The position numbers were made by a program, and so were the translations under genes. Below, one piece after another: positions 6,691-14,680 of a DNA stretch of 42,224 nt; within the stretch, counting starts at the first letter, position 1, and every line of letters begins with the position of its first letter. This DNA comes from a virus. Below the pieces are notes generated by a model. That model worked only from the letters and a program-made list of their open reading frames with translations. It was not told the origin of the DNA and ran no database searches. Location of the stretch: positions 1 to 42,224 of the IMG/VR virus record IMGVR_UViG_3300027721_000029; one strand, given 5' to 3'.

Positions 6691-7190
6691 TGCCAAATAA
6701 CATCCTGATAAAATACGGCAGCAAAACCACAATCACGGCGGCAGTGGCGAGCCTTGCAAGCGACACGAATCTGCTGGCCGGTATCGAGTCGAGCATTATC
6801 GACAACAGTACAGACGGCTTTTCAGACATCCTGGTCAGCGGCAAGGCGACAGCAGGCACAAGCCCGACTGCATCACGGCAGATTGAGGTCTGGGCTGTGG
6901 CTTGGGACGGGGCTAACTGGCCGGACGTGTTTGATGGAACAACGAGCGGCGAGACGATCACCAGCAGCGACATCAAAAACGCGATCTGTAAAGCGGTTGC
7001 GGTTATGTCAACGAGCGCCACATCAGACAGAGCATACCATTTTACGGGGGCCAGTTTGCGACAGGCTTTTGGTGGGGAACTGCCTTCAAAAATGGTTTTA
7101 TTCGTCGCGCATAACACAGGCGTCGCTCTTAACGCAACGGCGGGAAATCATGAGTTTTCGTATGTCGGCGTTTATCCGCAGGTGCAATGA
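6690..7190 (+). CDS. Putative virion/tail-associated protein
   Basis: 166 residues, rich in Ser, Thr, Ala and Gly, with alternating strand-like segments (VLFVAHNTG, HEFSYVGVYP near the end). This composition is typical of phage tail or fibre-associated proteins. The neighbours on the right are LamG-like and BppU-like proteins. No family recognised. Confidence 0.6.
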   Translation: MPNNILIKYGSKTTITAAVASLASDTNLLAGIESSIIDNSTDGFSDILVSGKATAGTSPTASRQIEVWAVAWDGANWPDVFDGTTSGETITSSDIKNAICKAVAVMSTSATSDRAYHFTGASLRQAFGGELPSKMVLFVAHNTGVALNATAGNHEFSYVGVYPQVQ

Positions 7191-7951
7191 TGGCGTTAGG
7201 TGATAACGTGATTGGCTGCTGGAACCCAACTGCGAAAGCGACTGGGCTTGCGTTGCTGGATTATTCAGTACGTCGTAATCACGGCACGTTCAATGGCATG
7301 GATGTATCCGACTGGCGAGCGGCATCACCTCCGGGTCAAAGCGGCTTTGTGGTAAATGGCGATGCGACAAATAACAGGATTAGTACGGCACTACGGTTGC
7401 CCACGTCAAACATGACTTATGGCGGTTGGGTGCTTGGTCGTAATTTGACGGGTAGTCTTGGCGGCAACCGCCCATTTGGTGAGGCGGATTTGGCAGTCGG
7501 GCTATCTGGCAGTAGCCTTTTGCTTCGCACTGGGGGCCCGTATGTTGTGTTTCGCGGCGGAAGCGCAGGTGACATAAACGCCAGTAGTACAGTCAGCAAT
7601 AATGTGTGGTATTTATTTGTCGTGGTGCTGGGGTCGCGGCCAGAGGTATACCAGAACGGCGTACTGGTTGGATCTGGCACAGGCACGACGATTGCCAGCC
7701 GTAATATCGGGTTTCAGATTCTGAGTGACGATATAGTCGGTTTAGCAAGCGGCATAAACGGGCTGGTAGGTGAGGTTACTGTGTGGAATAGAGCACTGAA
7801 AGCGGCTGAGATTCGCCAGTGGTATGTGGGCGGAAACGGGGCCGTGTATAGGGCACTGACGACACGGCGGCGGACGTATGGATTTGTTGCGGCTGGCTTC
7901 CGGCCGTACTGGTCACAACAGCGAACACAATTGATCGGCGGAGGATTGTAA
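7187..7951 (+). CDS. LamG/concanavalin-like jellyroll protein, putative receptor-binding
   Basis: 254 residues. The N-terminus VIGCWNPTAKATG...LLDYSVRRNHGTFNGM is the classic opening of LamG-like jellyroll (laminin G/concanavalin A lectin) domains, and EVTVWNRALKAAEI near residue 200 is the classic closing segment. Such domains bind carbohydrates. In phages they are found in tail tips and fibres and attach to cell-surface glycans. The arginine-rich tail (TTRRRTYGFVAAGFRPYW) is outside the fold. Likely part of the host-recognition apparatus. Confidence 0.75.
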   Translation: MMALGDNVIGCWNPTAKATGLALLDYSVRRNHGTFNGMDVSDWRAASPPGQSGFVVNGDATNNRISTALRLPTSNMTYGGWVLGRNLTGSLGGNRPFGEADLAVGLSGSSLLLRTGGPYVVFRGGSAGDINASSTVSNNVWYLFVVVLGSRPEVYQNGVLVGSGTGTTIASRNIGFQILSDDIVGLASGINGLVGEVTVWNRALKAAEIRQWYVGGNGAVYRALTTRRRTYGFVAAGFRPYWSQQRTQLIGGGL

Positions 7952-8859
7952 TGTACCCGAGAAACGCAGCGAGTCCGCCACGAATCAGTATCGGTGCAGT
8001 CGTGCAGATTTCCGATGGTGCTGTGCAGACGGCTGGCGTGGCCGTGAAGGTCATTCCGCAGGGCGGCAGCGAAGCCAGTGGATCGGGGACCGTGGCGTAC
8101 TCAGCCGACGGCGTGGTTCTGTATACGCCAACGCAGGGCGAAACCAATTACACGGCGATGGTGTTTGTGGCCAGTAAGACAGGCTGCATTCCGGCGACGG
8201 TCACAGTGGTCACATCAGCAAGCGAGACTCCAGGTTATGCCGGGCTGGACTGGGCCAAGGTTGGCAATCCGACAACGGCAGTGGCATTGAGTAGCACGAC
8301 GATCAGCACGAGCCAGGCGGTGGGGAGCGTGAGCGGTGCGGTGGGATCAGTGGTTGCACGAGTCACTGCGAACACAGATCAATGGGGCGGAGTGTCGGTG
8401 ACTGGTATGCCGTTGCCTACCAGCAGTTACACGACACCACCAACAGTAGCACAGGTCGTCACTGGGGTCTACGCAGCATTGCCAGCCGATCACACGGTAA
8501 GTGGGTCGTATGGCGTGCGATTTATTCTGGCGTTGAACAGTAACCGGACTGTGCAGGTCACAGGCAGTCACCACATTGCAGCAGACGTGCATGAGTTTCA
8601 GCCGAACGTGATTACGGCCGCAGCGCTGGCCGCAGACGCGGTCACTGAGATTCAGAGCGGACTGGCGACATCAGCCAATCAGACACTGATTCTCGACCGT
8701 CAGGGGTTTGCGCTGGCCGTACTTGCCGGCACGATATCGGATGCGCAAACAGCGGCAGAAACCTACTCGATCACAATCAGCGGCAGTACTTACACGGTTG
8801 ATTTTGCAGGGCTGGACGCAAGCGGTAATCGCAGCGGGCAGACGCTGGTGAAGACATGA
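7951..8859 (+). CDS. Putative tail fibre or baseplate-associated protein
   Basis: 302 residues, beta-rich, with an Ig-like N-terminal part (residues ~10-90, VAVKVIP...ATVTVVTSA), a low-complexity Ser/Thr/Val stretch (ISTSQAVGSVSGAVGSVV) and a segment ALAADAVTEIQSGLAT of a kind often seen in phage tail proteins. No enzymatic motif. It overlaps the LamG-like gene by one base (TAATG) and the next gene by four. Confidence 0.6.
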   Translation: MYPRNAASPPRISIGAVVQISDGAVQTAGVAVKVIPQGGSEASGSGTVAYSADGVVLYTPTQGETNYTAMVFVASKTGCIPATVTVVTSASETPGYAGLDWAKVGNPTTAVALSSTTISTSQAVGSVSGAVGSVVARVTANTDQWGGVSVTGMPLPTSSYTTPPTVAQVVTGVYAALPADHTVSGSYGVRFILALNSNRTVQVTGSHHIAADVHEFQPNVITAAALAADAVTEIQSGLATSANQTLILDRQGFALAVLAGTISDAQTAAETYSITISGSTYTVDFAGLDASGNRSGQTLVKT

Positions 8860-9086
8860 GCAGCGGCCGGTATGTGATGCGGGGCAGGGTGTTTCAAGGG
8901 CGGGCGTTTGCTGGGTGGGCGCTGGCGAATAGTGGCGTTACTGTGGTAGTTGCCAATCCCACAACGCGGCTAAAGATTGTGGGTACAAGTCGGCAACGGT
9001 TGACGATGGAAGGCACTTCGAGAGAACGCCTGCAGACCGTTGGCGTGAGCAAACAGAGACTATCATTGACAGGTGCAAGCGAATGA
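8856..9086 (+). CDS. Small protein with four 10-residue repeats
   Basis: 76 residues. The C-terminal half is four consecutive decapeptides with pattern R-L-x-x-x-G-x-S-[RK]-[QE]: RLKIVGTSRQ, RLTMEGTSRE, RLQTVGVSKQ, RLSLTGASE. This suggests a short beta-solenoid or beta-spiral, as in fibre shafts. It lies in the tail-fibre cluster, overlapping both neighbours by four bases. Confidence 0.6.
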   Translation: MSSGRYVMRGRVFQGRAFAGWALANSGVTVVVANPTTRLKIVGTSRQRLTMEGTSRERLQTVGVSKQRLSLTGASE

Positions 9087-9469
9087 CACAGCAGACACAC
9101 AGACGGCGGGTTGGCGATACGAGAACTGTCCTTCCGGTGACATTACAGCAGCCGAACGAGTCAGGCGTTTTGGCTGCTGTGGATCTGGCAGGCAAAACAG
9201 TGCAATTTAAGATGGTGAACGCCGCAACTAATGCTGTCGAGATTGCGTTGACGTCAACAGGCGTGAGCGTGGTGACTGCTGCGAGTGGCACGGTGAACTA
9301 TGATTTCAGCGGGGCCGGGGTTGACACGGCGGGGGTGTATTGGGGGACGTTTGTGGTCACGGAAAGCGGGGAGACTGATTCGTTTCCAGTGATACAAAAG
9401 GACCTGAAAATCATAATCGACAGCGACACAATCACGGGGCAGGAGGCGTATGAATTGGCCCTGAGATGA
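9083..9469 (+). CDS. BppU-like baseplate upper protein
   Basis: 128 residues. RRVGDTRTVLPVTL, then DLAGKTVQFKMVNA, GTVNYDFSGAGVDTAGVYWGTFVVTESGETDSFP follows the layout of the N-terminal domain of BppU-like baseplate proteins (VGDT...DLTGatVxFxm...Y.w...dtG.Y...f.vt...etfP). These domains attach receptor-binding modules to the baseplate. It is the last gene before the structured gap at 9470, so it may be the last late gene of the packaged genome. Confidence 0.65.
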   Translation: MTQQTHRRRVGDTRTVLPVTLQQPNESGVLAAVDLAGKTVQFKMVNAATNAVEIALTSTGVSVVTAASGTVNYDFSGAGVDTAGVYWGTFVVTESGETDSFPVIQKDLKIIIDSDTITGQEAYELALR

Positions 9470-9726
9470 CATGCAAAAACGATGCGAAAACCAGTCCCCC
9501 TAGGGGGGACAAAAACGCATCAAAAAACGATGATTTTCGTTTCAAAAACCTAGTGTTTTCATTGGTAGAAATGTGGCAAAAGTGACTGAAAACGATCAAA
9601 AAGACTGGGTTTTGAGGGGGTCTAGGGTCCTCCCAGGGGGCCGGTAGGGGGTCGCGGGTTCTCAACTGATGACATTTTTTGCGCATAAGGAAATTTTTGA
9701 CAGGGATACTACACAAGGTGAAAACA
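9470..9726 (+). other. Structured non-coding gap, candidate packaging site
   Basis: About 257 bp without a convincing gene. GTCCCCC/GGGGGAC (9494-9500, 9504-9510) forms a tight hairpin enclosed by a second dyad GATGCG/CGCATC (9481-9486, 9516-9521). AAACGA/TCGTTT (9525-9530, 9537-9542) forms another. AAACGAT-type words recur at 9477, 9525 and 9592. Four G runs (9616-9620, 9625-9627, 9636-9640, 9647-9651) could form a quadruplex. It lies between the end of the tail genes and the terminase operon, the usual place of cos or pac sites and of a late promoter. Confidence 0.5.
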
Positions 9727-10302
9727 ATGGAAAAAACGGGGAAGGGGCAAGCCGGGAAACTGGAGCATATCGCAACGGCGGAACTGATTCCCTACGCACG
9801 CAACGCACGCAAACACAGTGACCAGCAGGTGGCACAGATTGCCGGGAGCATTCAGGAGTTTGGCTTCAATGCTCCGGTTCTAATTGACGGACAGAACGGC
9901 ATCATTGCAGGCCACGGGCGAGTCATGGCGGCCAACCTACTGAAACTGGAGTCAGTCCCTTGCGTTCGATTGTCGCATCTCAGCGACGCACAGAAACGAG
10001 CGTATATCCTGGCAGATAACAGGATCGCCCTGAACAGCGGCTGGGATGAGGCAATGCTGGCGAATGAACTGCAGGACCTGCACGCTGATGACGTGGATCT
10101 GGGGTTGACGGGGTTTGATGCGGATGAGTTGTCGAAGATGCTGGAACTTGAGGCGGGGGAAGACGAAAAAGCAGACGAAGGGCTGACGGTTGGCGCCGTT
10201 GAATATCGCGTGGTGACGATCACATCCGGCGAACACGATCAGTCCCAACTGATCACAGAACTGGAAGGGCGAGGGTACAAATGCCAACCGTTAATGTCGT
10301 AG
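9727..10302 (+). CDS. ParB N-terminal domain (ParB/Srx-like) protein
   Basis: 191 residues. LIPYARNARKH (20-30), QVAQIAGSIQEFGFNAPVLID (34-54), GIIAGHGRVMAANLL (58-72), VPCVRL and the following helix carry the whole ParB N-terminal domain, including the GxxR nucleotide/phosphate-binding motif as GHGR (62-65). There is no helix-turn-helix DNA-binding domain behind it; the C-terminal part is acidic. Phages use stand-alone ParB domains as nucleases, CTPase-like switches or companions of DNA-modifying enzymes. AAGGTG supports ATG 9727. It overlaps the ABC-GNAT fusion gene by 22 bases, so the two are probably one functional unit. Confidence 0.8.
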   Translation: MEKTGKGQAGKLEHIATAELIPYARNARKHSDQQVAQIAGSIQEFGFNAPVLIDGQNGIIAGHGRVMAANLLKLESVPCVRLSHLSDAQKRAYILADNRIALNSGWDEAMLANELQDLHADDVDLGLTGFDADELSKMLELEAGEDEKADEGLTVGAVEYRVVTITSGEHDQSQLITELEGRGYKCQPLMS

Positions 10303-11390
10303 TGGGGGGCGATCTGGATTTAAGTATTCGGACGCGTCAAGTGTGCGGAATGTTTGACTGTCCACCGGAAACAAAACAGACTCGCCAATGGCTAGCAAAT
10401 TTTCCGATTGAAGAAAAGAAGTGGAGCGTCGGACTAATTGTCGGGCCGTCCGGATGCGGAAAATCAACCTGTGCAAAAGCTCTGTGGCCGAACGAATACG
10501 AGCACGTTTTGCAATGGGGCAAACGGTCGATTATCGACGGCTTTCCTGCGGCACGAACGGTCGAAGAAATTGCGTCCGCGTTAAACAGCGTAGGATTCTC
10601 GACCGTCCCAGCTTGGCTTCGACCGTATCACGTTTTGAGTAATGGCGAGAAGTTTAGGGCAGACATAGCACGAAGAATGCTGGAGCAAGACGGGATCATC
10701 GTTATCGACGAGTTCACAAGTGTAGTTGATCGGCAAGTGGCGAGCGTGGCTTGTCACAGCGTTCAGAAATTCATTCGGAAGAATGAGCGGCAATTAGTCG
10801 CTGTGACGTGCCACCATGACGTGATTGATTGGCTGCAACCTGACTGGGTGTTTGAGCCTGCGACACTGCAGTTTGAATGGAGGTGCCTTCGGCGACGCCC
10901 AGAAATCACAATTGAGGTGGCACGACTCCCCTACAAGGCGTGGGAGCTATTCGCACCGTACCACTATCTAACAGCGGAGTTGAATCGGTCGGCAACGTGT
11001 TTCGGGTTGTGGGCAAATGGAACGCTGGCCGCATTTGTCGGCGTTCTTCATCGTCCGCATCCGACAGCAACAAACATCAAATCTGTTTCCCGTGTTGTCA
11101 CTCTTCCGGATTGGCAGGGAATGGGGCTCGCGTTTGTGTTAATGGAAACAATTGCATCTGCGTACAAGGCGACAGAATTCAGATTTTGCAATTACCCTTC
11201 TCATCCGCAGTTCGTAAGGGCGCACGGTAAGGCGTGGAGATGCAACAAAAGGCCAGGTAAGGCGACGTCCAAATATTGCCCAAAGACGGCGAAGTTGTCG
11301 AAAGGCACAGCGAAACAAAGACCATGTGCAGTGTTCGAATACATTGGACCAGCAATGAGTTTGAAGGAAGCGAGGAGGCTACTCACATGA
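10281..11390 (+). CDS. ABC-type ATPase fused to GNAT acetyltransferase-like domain
   Basis: 369 residues. The N-terminal half is a single ABC ATPase: Walker A GPSGCGKST (55-63), signature LSNGEKF (119-125), Walker B IIVIDEF (139-145) and H-loop in VTCHHD (~178). The C-terminal half (~215-310) looks like a GNAT fold: AFVGVLHRP strand, then RVVTLPDWQGMGLAFVL (271-287), the acyl-CoA-binding motif A. This architecture matches COG2401-type proteins. No membrane domain, so it is not a transporter. Partnership with a ParB-domain protein beside the terminase suggests work on phage DNA, perhaps base acylation as by the GNAT-fold Mom protein of Mu; that is inference. Confidence 0.75.
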   Translation: MPTVNVVVGGDLDLSIRTRQVCGMFDCPPETKQTRQWLANFPIEEKKWSVGLIVGPSGCGKSTCAKALWPNEYEHVLQWGKRSIIDGFPAARTVEEIASALNSVGFSTVPAWLRPYHVLSNGEKFRADIARRMLEQDGIIVIDEFTSVVDRQVASVACHSVQKFIRKNERQLVAVTCHHDVIDWLQPDWVFEPATLQFEWRCLRRRPEITIEVARLPYKAWELFAPYHYLTAELNRSATCFGLWANGTLAAFVGVLHRPHPTATNIKSVSRVVTLPDWQGMGLAFVLMETIASAYKATEFRFCNYPSHPQFVRAHGKAWRCNKRPGKATSKYCPKTAKLSKGTAKQRPCAVFEYIGPAMSLKEARRLLT

Positions 11391-11710
11391 CTGAAACCGA
11401 ACTCCTTACCGACCCAAAGCACACCCGCGGCGACCTTCGGCAAGTGGAGACCGCAATCCGCAAAGGCTGGCAGATACCTGACCAGTTATTCGAAAAAGCC
11501 GCAATCGTAGCACAGACGATTCTGGTCAAGGGCAGCAACAGGGAAAAGGTGGCTGCGCTGCGGGTATTGTTGGCGATGAACGAGCAGAATAACCCGACGC
11601 CGGTACTGGTTGCGCATCAGCATTTACACATGACAGGCGGCACAAATTCGGAGCCAGCAATTGACCAGAAGCGACGCGAATTATCTGACCGAATTGCTCG
11701 CCTCGGCTGA
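11387..11710 (+). CDS. Hypothetical small protein next to terminase
   Basis: 107 residues, ATG at 11387 with AGGAGG upstream, overlapping the end of the ABC-GNAT gene. Mostly helical; residues ~40-65 (VAQTILVKGSNREKVAALRVLLAMNEQ) look like a small helical repeat. Its last 50 bases overlap the terminase small subunit frame. No family recognised. Confidence 0.6.
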   Translation: MTETELLTDPKHTRGDLRQVETAIRKGWQIPDQLFEKAAIVAQTILVKGSNREKVAALRVLLAMNEQNNPTPVLVAHQHLHMTGGTNSEPAIDQKRRELSDRIARLG

Positions 11711-12230
11711 GTCTCCGGAAGATCTGCAGGCCGTTGAAGAGTTGCTGGCAGAACAAGAGCGAGCCGAACGAACGCGGGATAAGTGGGTATGCCGGACGCT
11801 GGCAGAAGTGGCTGAGTTCTTTGGGCTGGCAGTCCAGACCGTGAAGCAATGGCGAATTGAATCGCCTCCCATGCCGGGGGCGGATGGCAAATATCCACTT
11901 CGGGAGATTGTTCAGTGGCGACTGAACAAGCTGGCAGGCAGTTCGGTGCTGGACGCAAAGCGTCAAGCGGATCTGGAATCAATCAAGTTGGTCAACGAGA
12001 AGCGGGCGATGGAAAACGCCCAGAAGCGAGGACTGCTAATTGAACGGGAAGAGGTCGAAAGGGATATGGCTTTGCTGTGGAGTCGTCTGGCCGCACGACT
12101 GACGGGCGTTGCCGATCGGGTTACAACGCTGGTTCCTGCGGATCTGAAGGCGACAACAAAAGACAGAGTCGAACAGGAAATCAGAATCATCCAAAAAGAG
12201 TTCGTCGATTCACTGGGAGACCTAATTTGA
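11661..12230 (+). CDS. terS: Terminase small subunit
   Basis: 189 residues from a TTG start, chosen because GGAG (11650-11653) is seven bases upstream and no suitable ATG exists. CRTLAEVAEFFGLAVQTVKQWRIESPPMPG (~44-73) is a winged-helix/HTH segment like the Nu1-type DNA-binding domain, PLREIVQWRLNKL completes it, and the rest is a long coiled-coil helix for oligomerisation, ending in a region expected to bind TerL. Recognises the packaging site in the viral DNA. Stop overlaps the TTG of the large subunit gene. Confidence 0.75.
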   Translation: MTRSDANYLTELLASAESPEDLQAVEELLAEQERAERTRDKWVCRTLAEVAEFFGLAVQTVKQWRIESPPMPGADGKYPLREIVQWRLNKLAGSSVLDAKRQADLESIKLVNEKRAMENAQKRGLLIEREEVERDMALLWSRLAARLTGVADRVTTLVPADLKATTKDRVEQEIRIIQKEFVDSLGDLI

Positions 12231-14140
12231 GCCGGCTGGTGGTCGAAGTCTGTCGGGAAATGATGCGACCGCGGATACAGGAATCCGCGGCGGATTGGTT
12301 ACGCACGTCATTCTACGACATCACGGGCCGGGCGTTTGATGAATCAATGGTTCCATGGGTTACGGCTCCACAAGGGCCATGCTGGGCATACGACAGCCAA
12401 CAATTCAGAACGATCTGGCTGCAATGGGCGGCGAGAATGTTCAAGACTAACTTCGGATTGGCAATGCTAATGCGCGGCATGGACCAGCGACCTGAGGAGA
12501 CTATGTTCGCGACGCCTGACGAGACGAACTGTAAGAGCGTATTCGGGCGGCTCTGGAAGATGATTGAGAACTGCCCACGGCTACGCGATCAGGCACCGAT
12601 CCTGCAAAGACAATCGAAGACCAGAATCCAGTTGCGGCGGTCTGTGTGTCACGGTGCCTGGCCACGGGGCAAAAGCAGACTGGCTGACAAGTCGATCAGG
12701 ACCGGACACGGCAACGAAATCGACAAGTGGGTGCAGGAAATGACGTCAACGGAAGGCGATCCGCTGGAGCGATTCCGCAAGCGCGGGGCGGAATACCCTG
12801 ACCGAAAATTTGTGCTGGAGTCGACGCCGAGCGTGAGAGGCAAAAGCAGCGTTGAAACAGGGCTGCTGCAGTCTACTCATCATCGGTATTGGGTTCCGTG
12901 TCCGTCGTGTCACAAGTTTCAGACGATTGAGTTTGGCGATGGCCAGCGGCCGGGCGGGATATTCTTCGAAAAGTTGCCGAGCGGCCAATCGGATAAGGAG
13001 CTGGCCAGGCGGACGGCGTATTATGTTTGCAGGCACTGTGAAGGCCACATTTCGGACATGCACAGACCGCAAATGATGATGAATGGGGTCTGGATTCCGG
13101 CAGGATGCGAGCCGAATCATGATAAGGCCATGACAGCGAGGGATTTTGCCCCCGATGATCTGTCATGGATGACGGGCGAGCCGACGCGATGGGGGCTGGA
13201 ATATGGGTGCCAAATCAGCGTTTTTTACGCTCTTTTTCACGGTTGGGGGCAAATTGCGGCCGATTTCGTCGGAAAGTGCAAAAATCCGGCAAAATTGCGG
13301 CAATGGATTAACGAAGACAAAGGCGAAACATGGGAGCCGCGGCGGTCAAAATCGACGCCCGAAAGGGTCGGGGAACGGCTAAAAACGTCGATTCCGCGGG
13401 GTGTTTGCCCGGATTGGGGGCGTTTGCTGACTGTTACAATCGACCAGCAGGCGGCAGACGGTGGTTTTCGGCTGTGGGTGGTGCTGGCCCATGGTACTGA
13501 TTGGCGTTCGCACGTCGTTGACTACGGGCTAAGTCTGACGCTGGAAGAAATCTGGAACGACATCGTAATCAAGGGGTATGTTCATGCTGACGGCGGTAAT
13601 CATATCATGCCGCGGGCTGTGTCTGCTGACTCAGGATGGAACACGAAGGCCACCTACGACTTTTGCAACTCACATCAGGGCATGGTCCCTTGCAAGGGAG
13701 CTAACACGGACCTGCAGGGCAAGCCGTACAAGTTGAGTGCGGTGATGGATGGCGATCACAAGGGCCAGTTGCTGTTCACGGTGGCAACAGACTACTGGGA
13801 AACAGACCTGCAGGCGAGACTTGAGGACCGCGCGCCTGGCGAGGCAGAAAGTCTGTCACTGTGTGCAGGTGCCGAACGCGATGGCGAGTTCCTTGAGCAG
13901 CTTTGTAATGCGACAATCGACGACAGAATAGACAGCCGCGGAAACGCAAAACTGTTGTGGGTGAAAAAAGACGAAAATGCAGGGAATGACTTTCGTGATG
14001 CGGTGCGGTATGGCTTAGCGTTGGCTGTTTGTTATGCTGATGAAAATGGCGGGTTCCCTGCCAGGTCAGAAATCAAAACGAAGCGGAGTGTAATCAATGC
14101 AGGCGAGGGACGGCCGGACGGCAGGAATTGGCATGAATAA
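12227..14140 (+). CDS. terL: Terminase large subunit (GpA-like)
   Basis: 637 residues, the usual length for lambda GpA-type terminases. ATPase: a degenerate Walker A (ARMFKTN, 69-75), Walker B with NEIDKW (163-168) and coupling motif LESTPS (198-203). A zinc ribbon follows (CPSC 225-228, CRHC 268-271), characteristic of GpA. The nuclease domain begins with VTIDQQ (~403-408). Packages DNA into procapsids and cuts it. TTG 12227 was chosen because GGGAG is seven bases upstream and it overlaps the TerS stop (TTGA). The longer upstream reading frame lies wholly inside terS and is not needed. Confidence 0.9.
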   Translation: MSRLVVEVCREMMRPRIQESAADWLRTSFYDITGRAFDESMVPWVTAPQGPCWAYDSQQFRTIWLQWAARMFKTNFGLAMLMRGMDQRPEETMFATPDETNCKSVFGRLWKMIENCPRLRDQAPILQRQSKTRIQLRRSVCHGAWPRGKSRLADKSIRTGHGNEIDKWVQEMTSTEGDPLERFRKRGAEYPDRKFVLESTPSVRGKSSVETGLLQSTHHRYWVPCPSCHKFQTIEFGDGQRPGGIFFEKLPSGQSDKELARRTAYYVCRHCEGHISDMHRPQMMMNGVWIPAGCEPNHDKAMTARDFAPDDLSWMTGEPTRWGLEYGCQISVFYALFHGWGQIAADFVGKCKNPAKLRQWINEDKGETWEPRRSKSTPERVGERLKTSIPRGVCPDWGRLLTVTIDQQAADGGFRLWVVLAHGTDWRSHVVDYGLSLTLEEIWNDIVIKGYVHADGGNHIMPRAVSADSGWNTKATYDFCNSHQGMVPCKGANTDLQGKPYKLSAVMDGDHKGQLLFTVATDYWETDLQARLEDRAPGEAESLSLCAGAERDGEFLEQLCNATIDDRIDSRGNAKLLWVKKDENAGNDFRDAVRYGLALAVCYADENGGFPARSEIKTKRSVINAGEGRPDGRNWHE

Positions 14141-14417
14141 ATCACACGGAAGCGGCAAGCGGCCCGAAAACAAAACGACATCGCAACCATCGGAACCGAG
14201 TCGGCAAATTGAGGACTATCGCAAGTGTCCAGTCTGTCACGAAGGCCGCGGAGGATATGGCGTAGCATATTCGACGCAGGGACAGACGCGGTACTATCGG
14301 TGCTGCAAATCGAACAAGCCTAATGGCTTTCCCTGCGGTCATACGTGGAGCGTGCGTGTTGTCCTGTCGTCTGTTGTTGTTGAGCATAAGCAGGTGTTTC
14401 TTGACGGCCAACGCTGA
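14133..14417 (+). CDS. Zinc-ribbon protein, possibly Ogr/Delta- or Com-like
   Basis: 94 residues. KCPVCHEGRGG...TRYYRCCKS...FPCGHTW shows two metal-binding pairs with an aromatic-basic strand between them. The order and spacing recall the Ogr/Delta late-gene activators of P2/P4 (CPLC...RYHQC..nC..tf) as well as small zinc ribbons such as Mu Com. The N-terminus is polar and lysine-rich. It overlaps the end of terL by eight bases. A role in late gene activation or translation control is possible but not shown. Confidence 0.55.
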   Translation: MNKSHGSGKRPENKTTSQPSEPSRQIEDYRKCPVCHEGRGGYGVAYSTQGQTRYYRCCKSNKPNGFPCGHTWSVRVVLSSVVVEHKQVFLDGQR

Positions 14418-14434
14418 TTGGTATTGTTGGTAAT

Positions 14435-14463
14435 GCAATTGATGCGAGTTGTCGCACAATTGC
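14435..14463 (+). promoter_or_regulatory. Hairpin directly before the gpW-like start codon
   Basis: GCAATTG/CAATTGC (14435-14441, 14457-14463) enclose GCGA/TCGC (14444-14447, 14452-14455) with a GTTG loop. The helix ends five bases before ATG 14468, where no Shine-Dalgarno sequence is visible. It could shape translation initiation or mark an RNA processing site. Confidence 0.5.
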
Positions 14464-14467
14464 AAAC

Positions 14468-14680
14468 ATGACAAGCCCGAATGATTTACTACTTGCAACA
14501 AACGCGGCAATCCTAGCCTGTTTAACGGCACAGGATTACACAATCGCGGGCCGCCGAAAGACGATGGCGCAGCTGACGCAGTTGCAGGAATTCCGCAAAT
14601 CACTGATGGATGAAATCAGCAACGGTGGATCTGGTGGCGGCATGGCAACCCTTCTCAGCATGGGGGAGCCAGCCGTATGA
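14468..14680 (+). CDS. gpW-like head-tail joining protein
   Basis: 70 residues. Two helices around a short hairpin (LLLATNAAILACL, then QDYTIAGRRKTMAQLTQLQEFRKSLMDEI) with the pattern typical of lambda gpW and relatives (aLxa...G.....y.i.gr.vtraqLaeL...l..l). Its place between terminase and portal is the same as in lambda. A Gly/Ser-rich C-terminus follows. It occupies the portal side of the connector. Overlaps the portal gene by four bases. Confidence 0.7.
   Translation: MTSPNDLLLATNAAILACLTAQDYTIAGRRKTMAQLTQLQEFRKSLMDEISNGGSGGGMATLLSMGEPAV

Noticed and set aside
12077-12226. N-terminal extension of the large terminase
   Set aside because: The extra frame lies inside terS and lacks terminase-like sequence; TTG 12227 has a ribosome site and the usual stop-start overlap.
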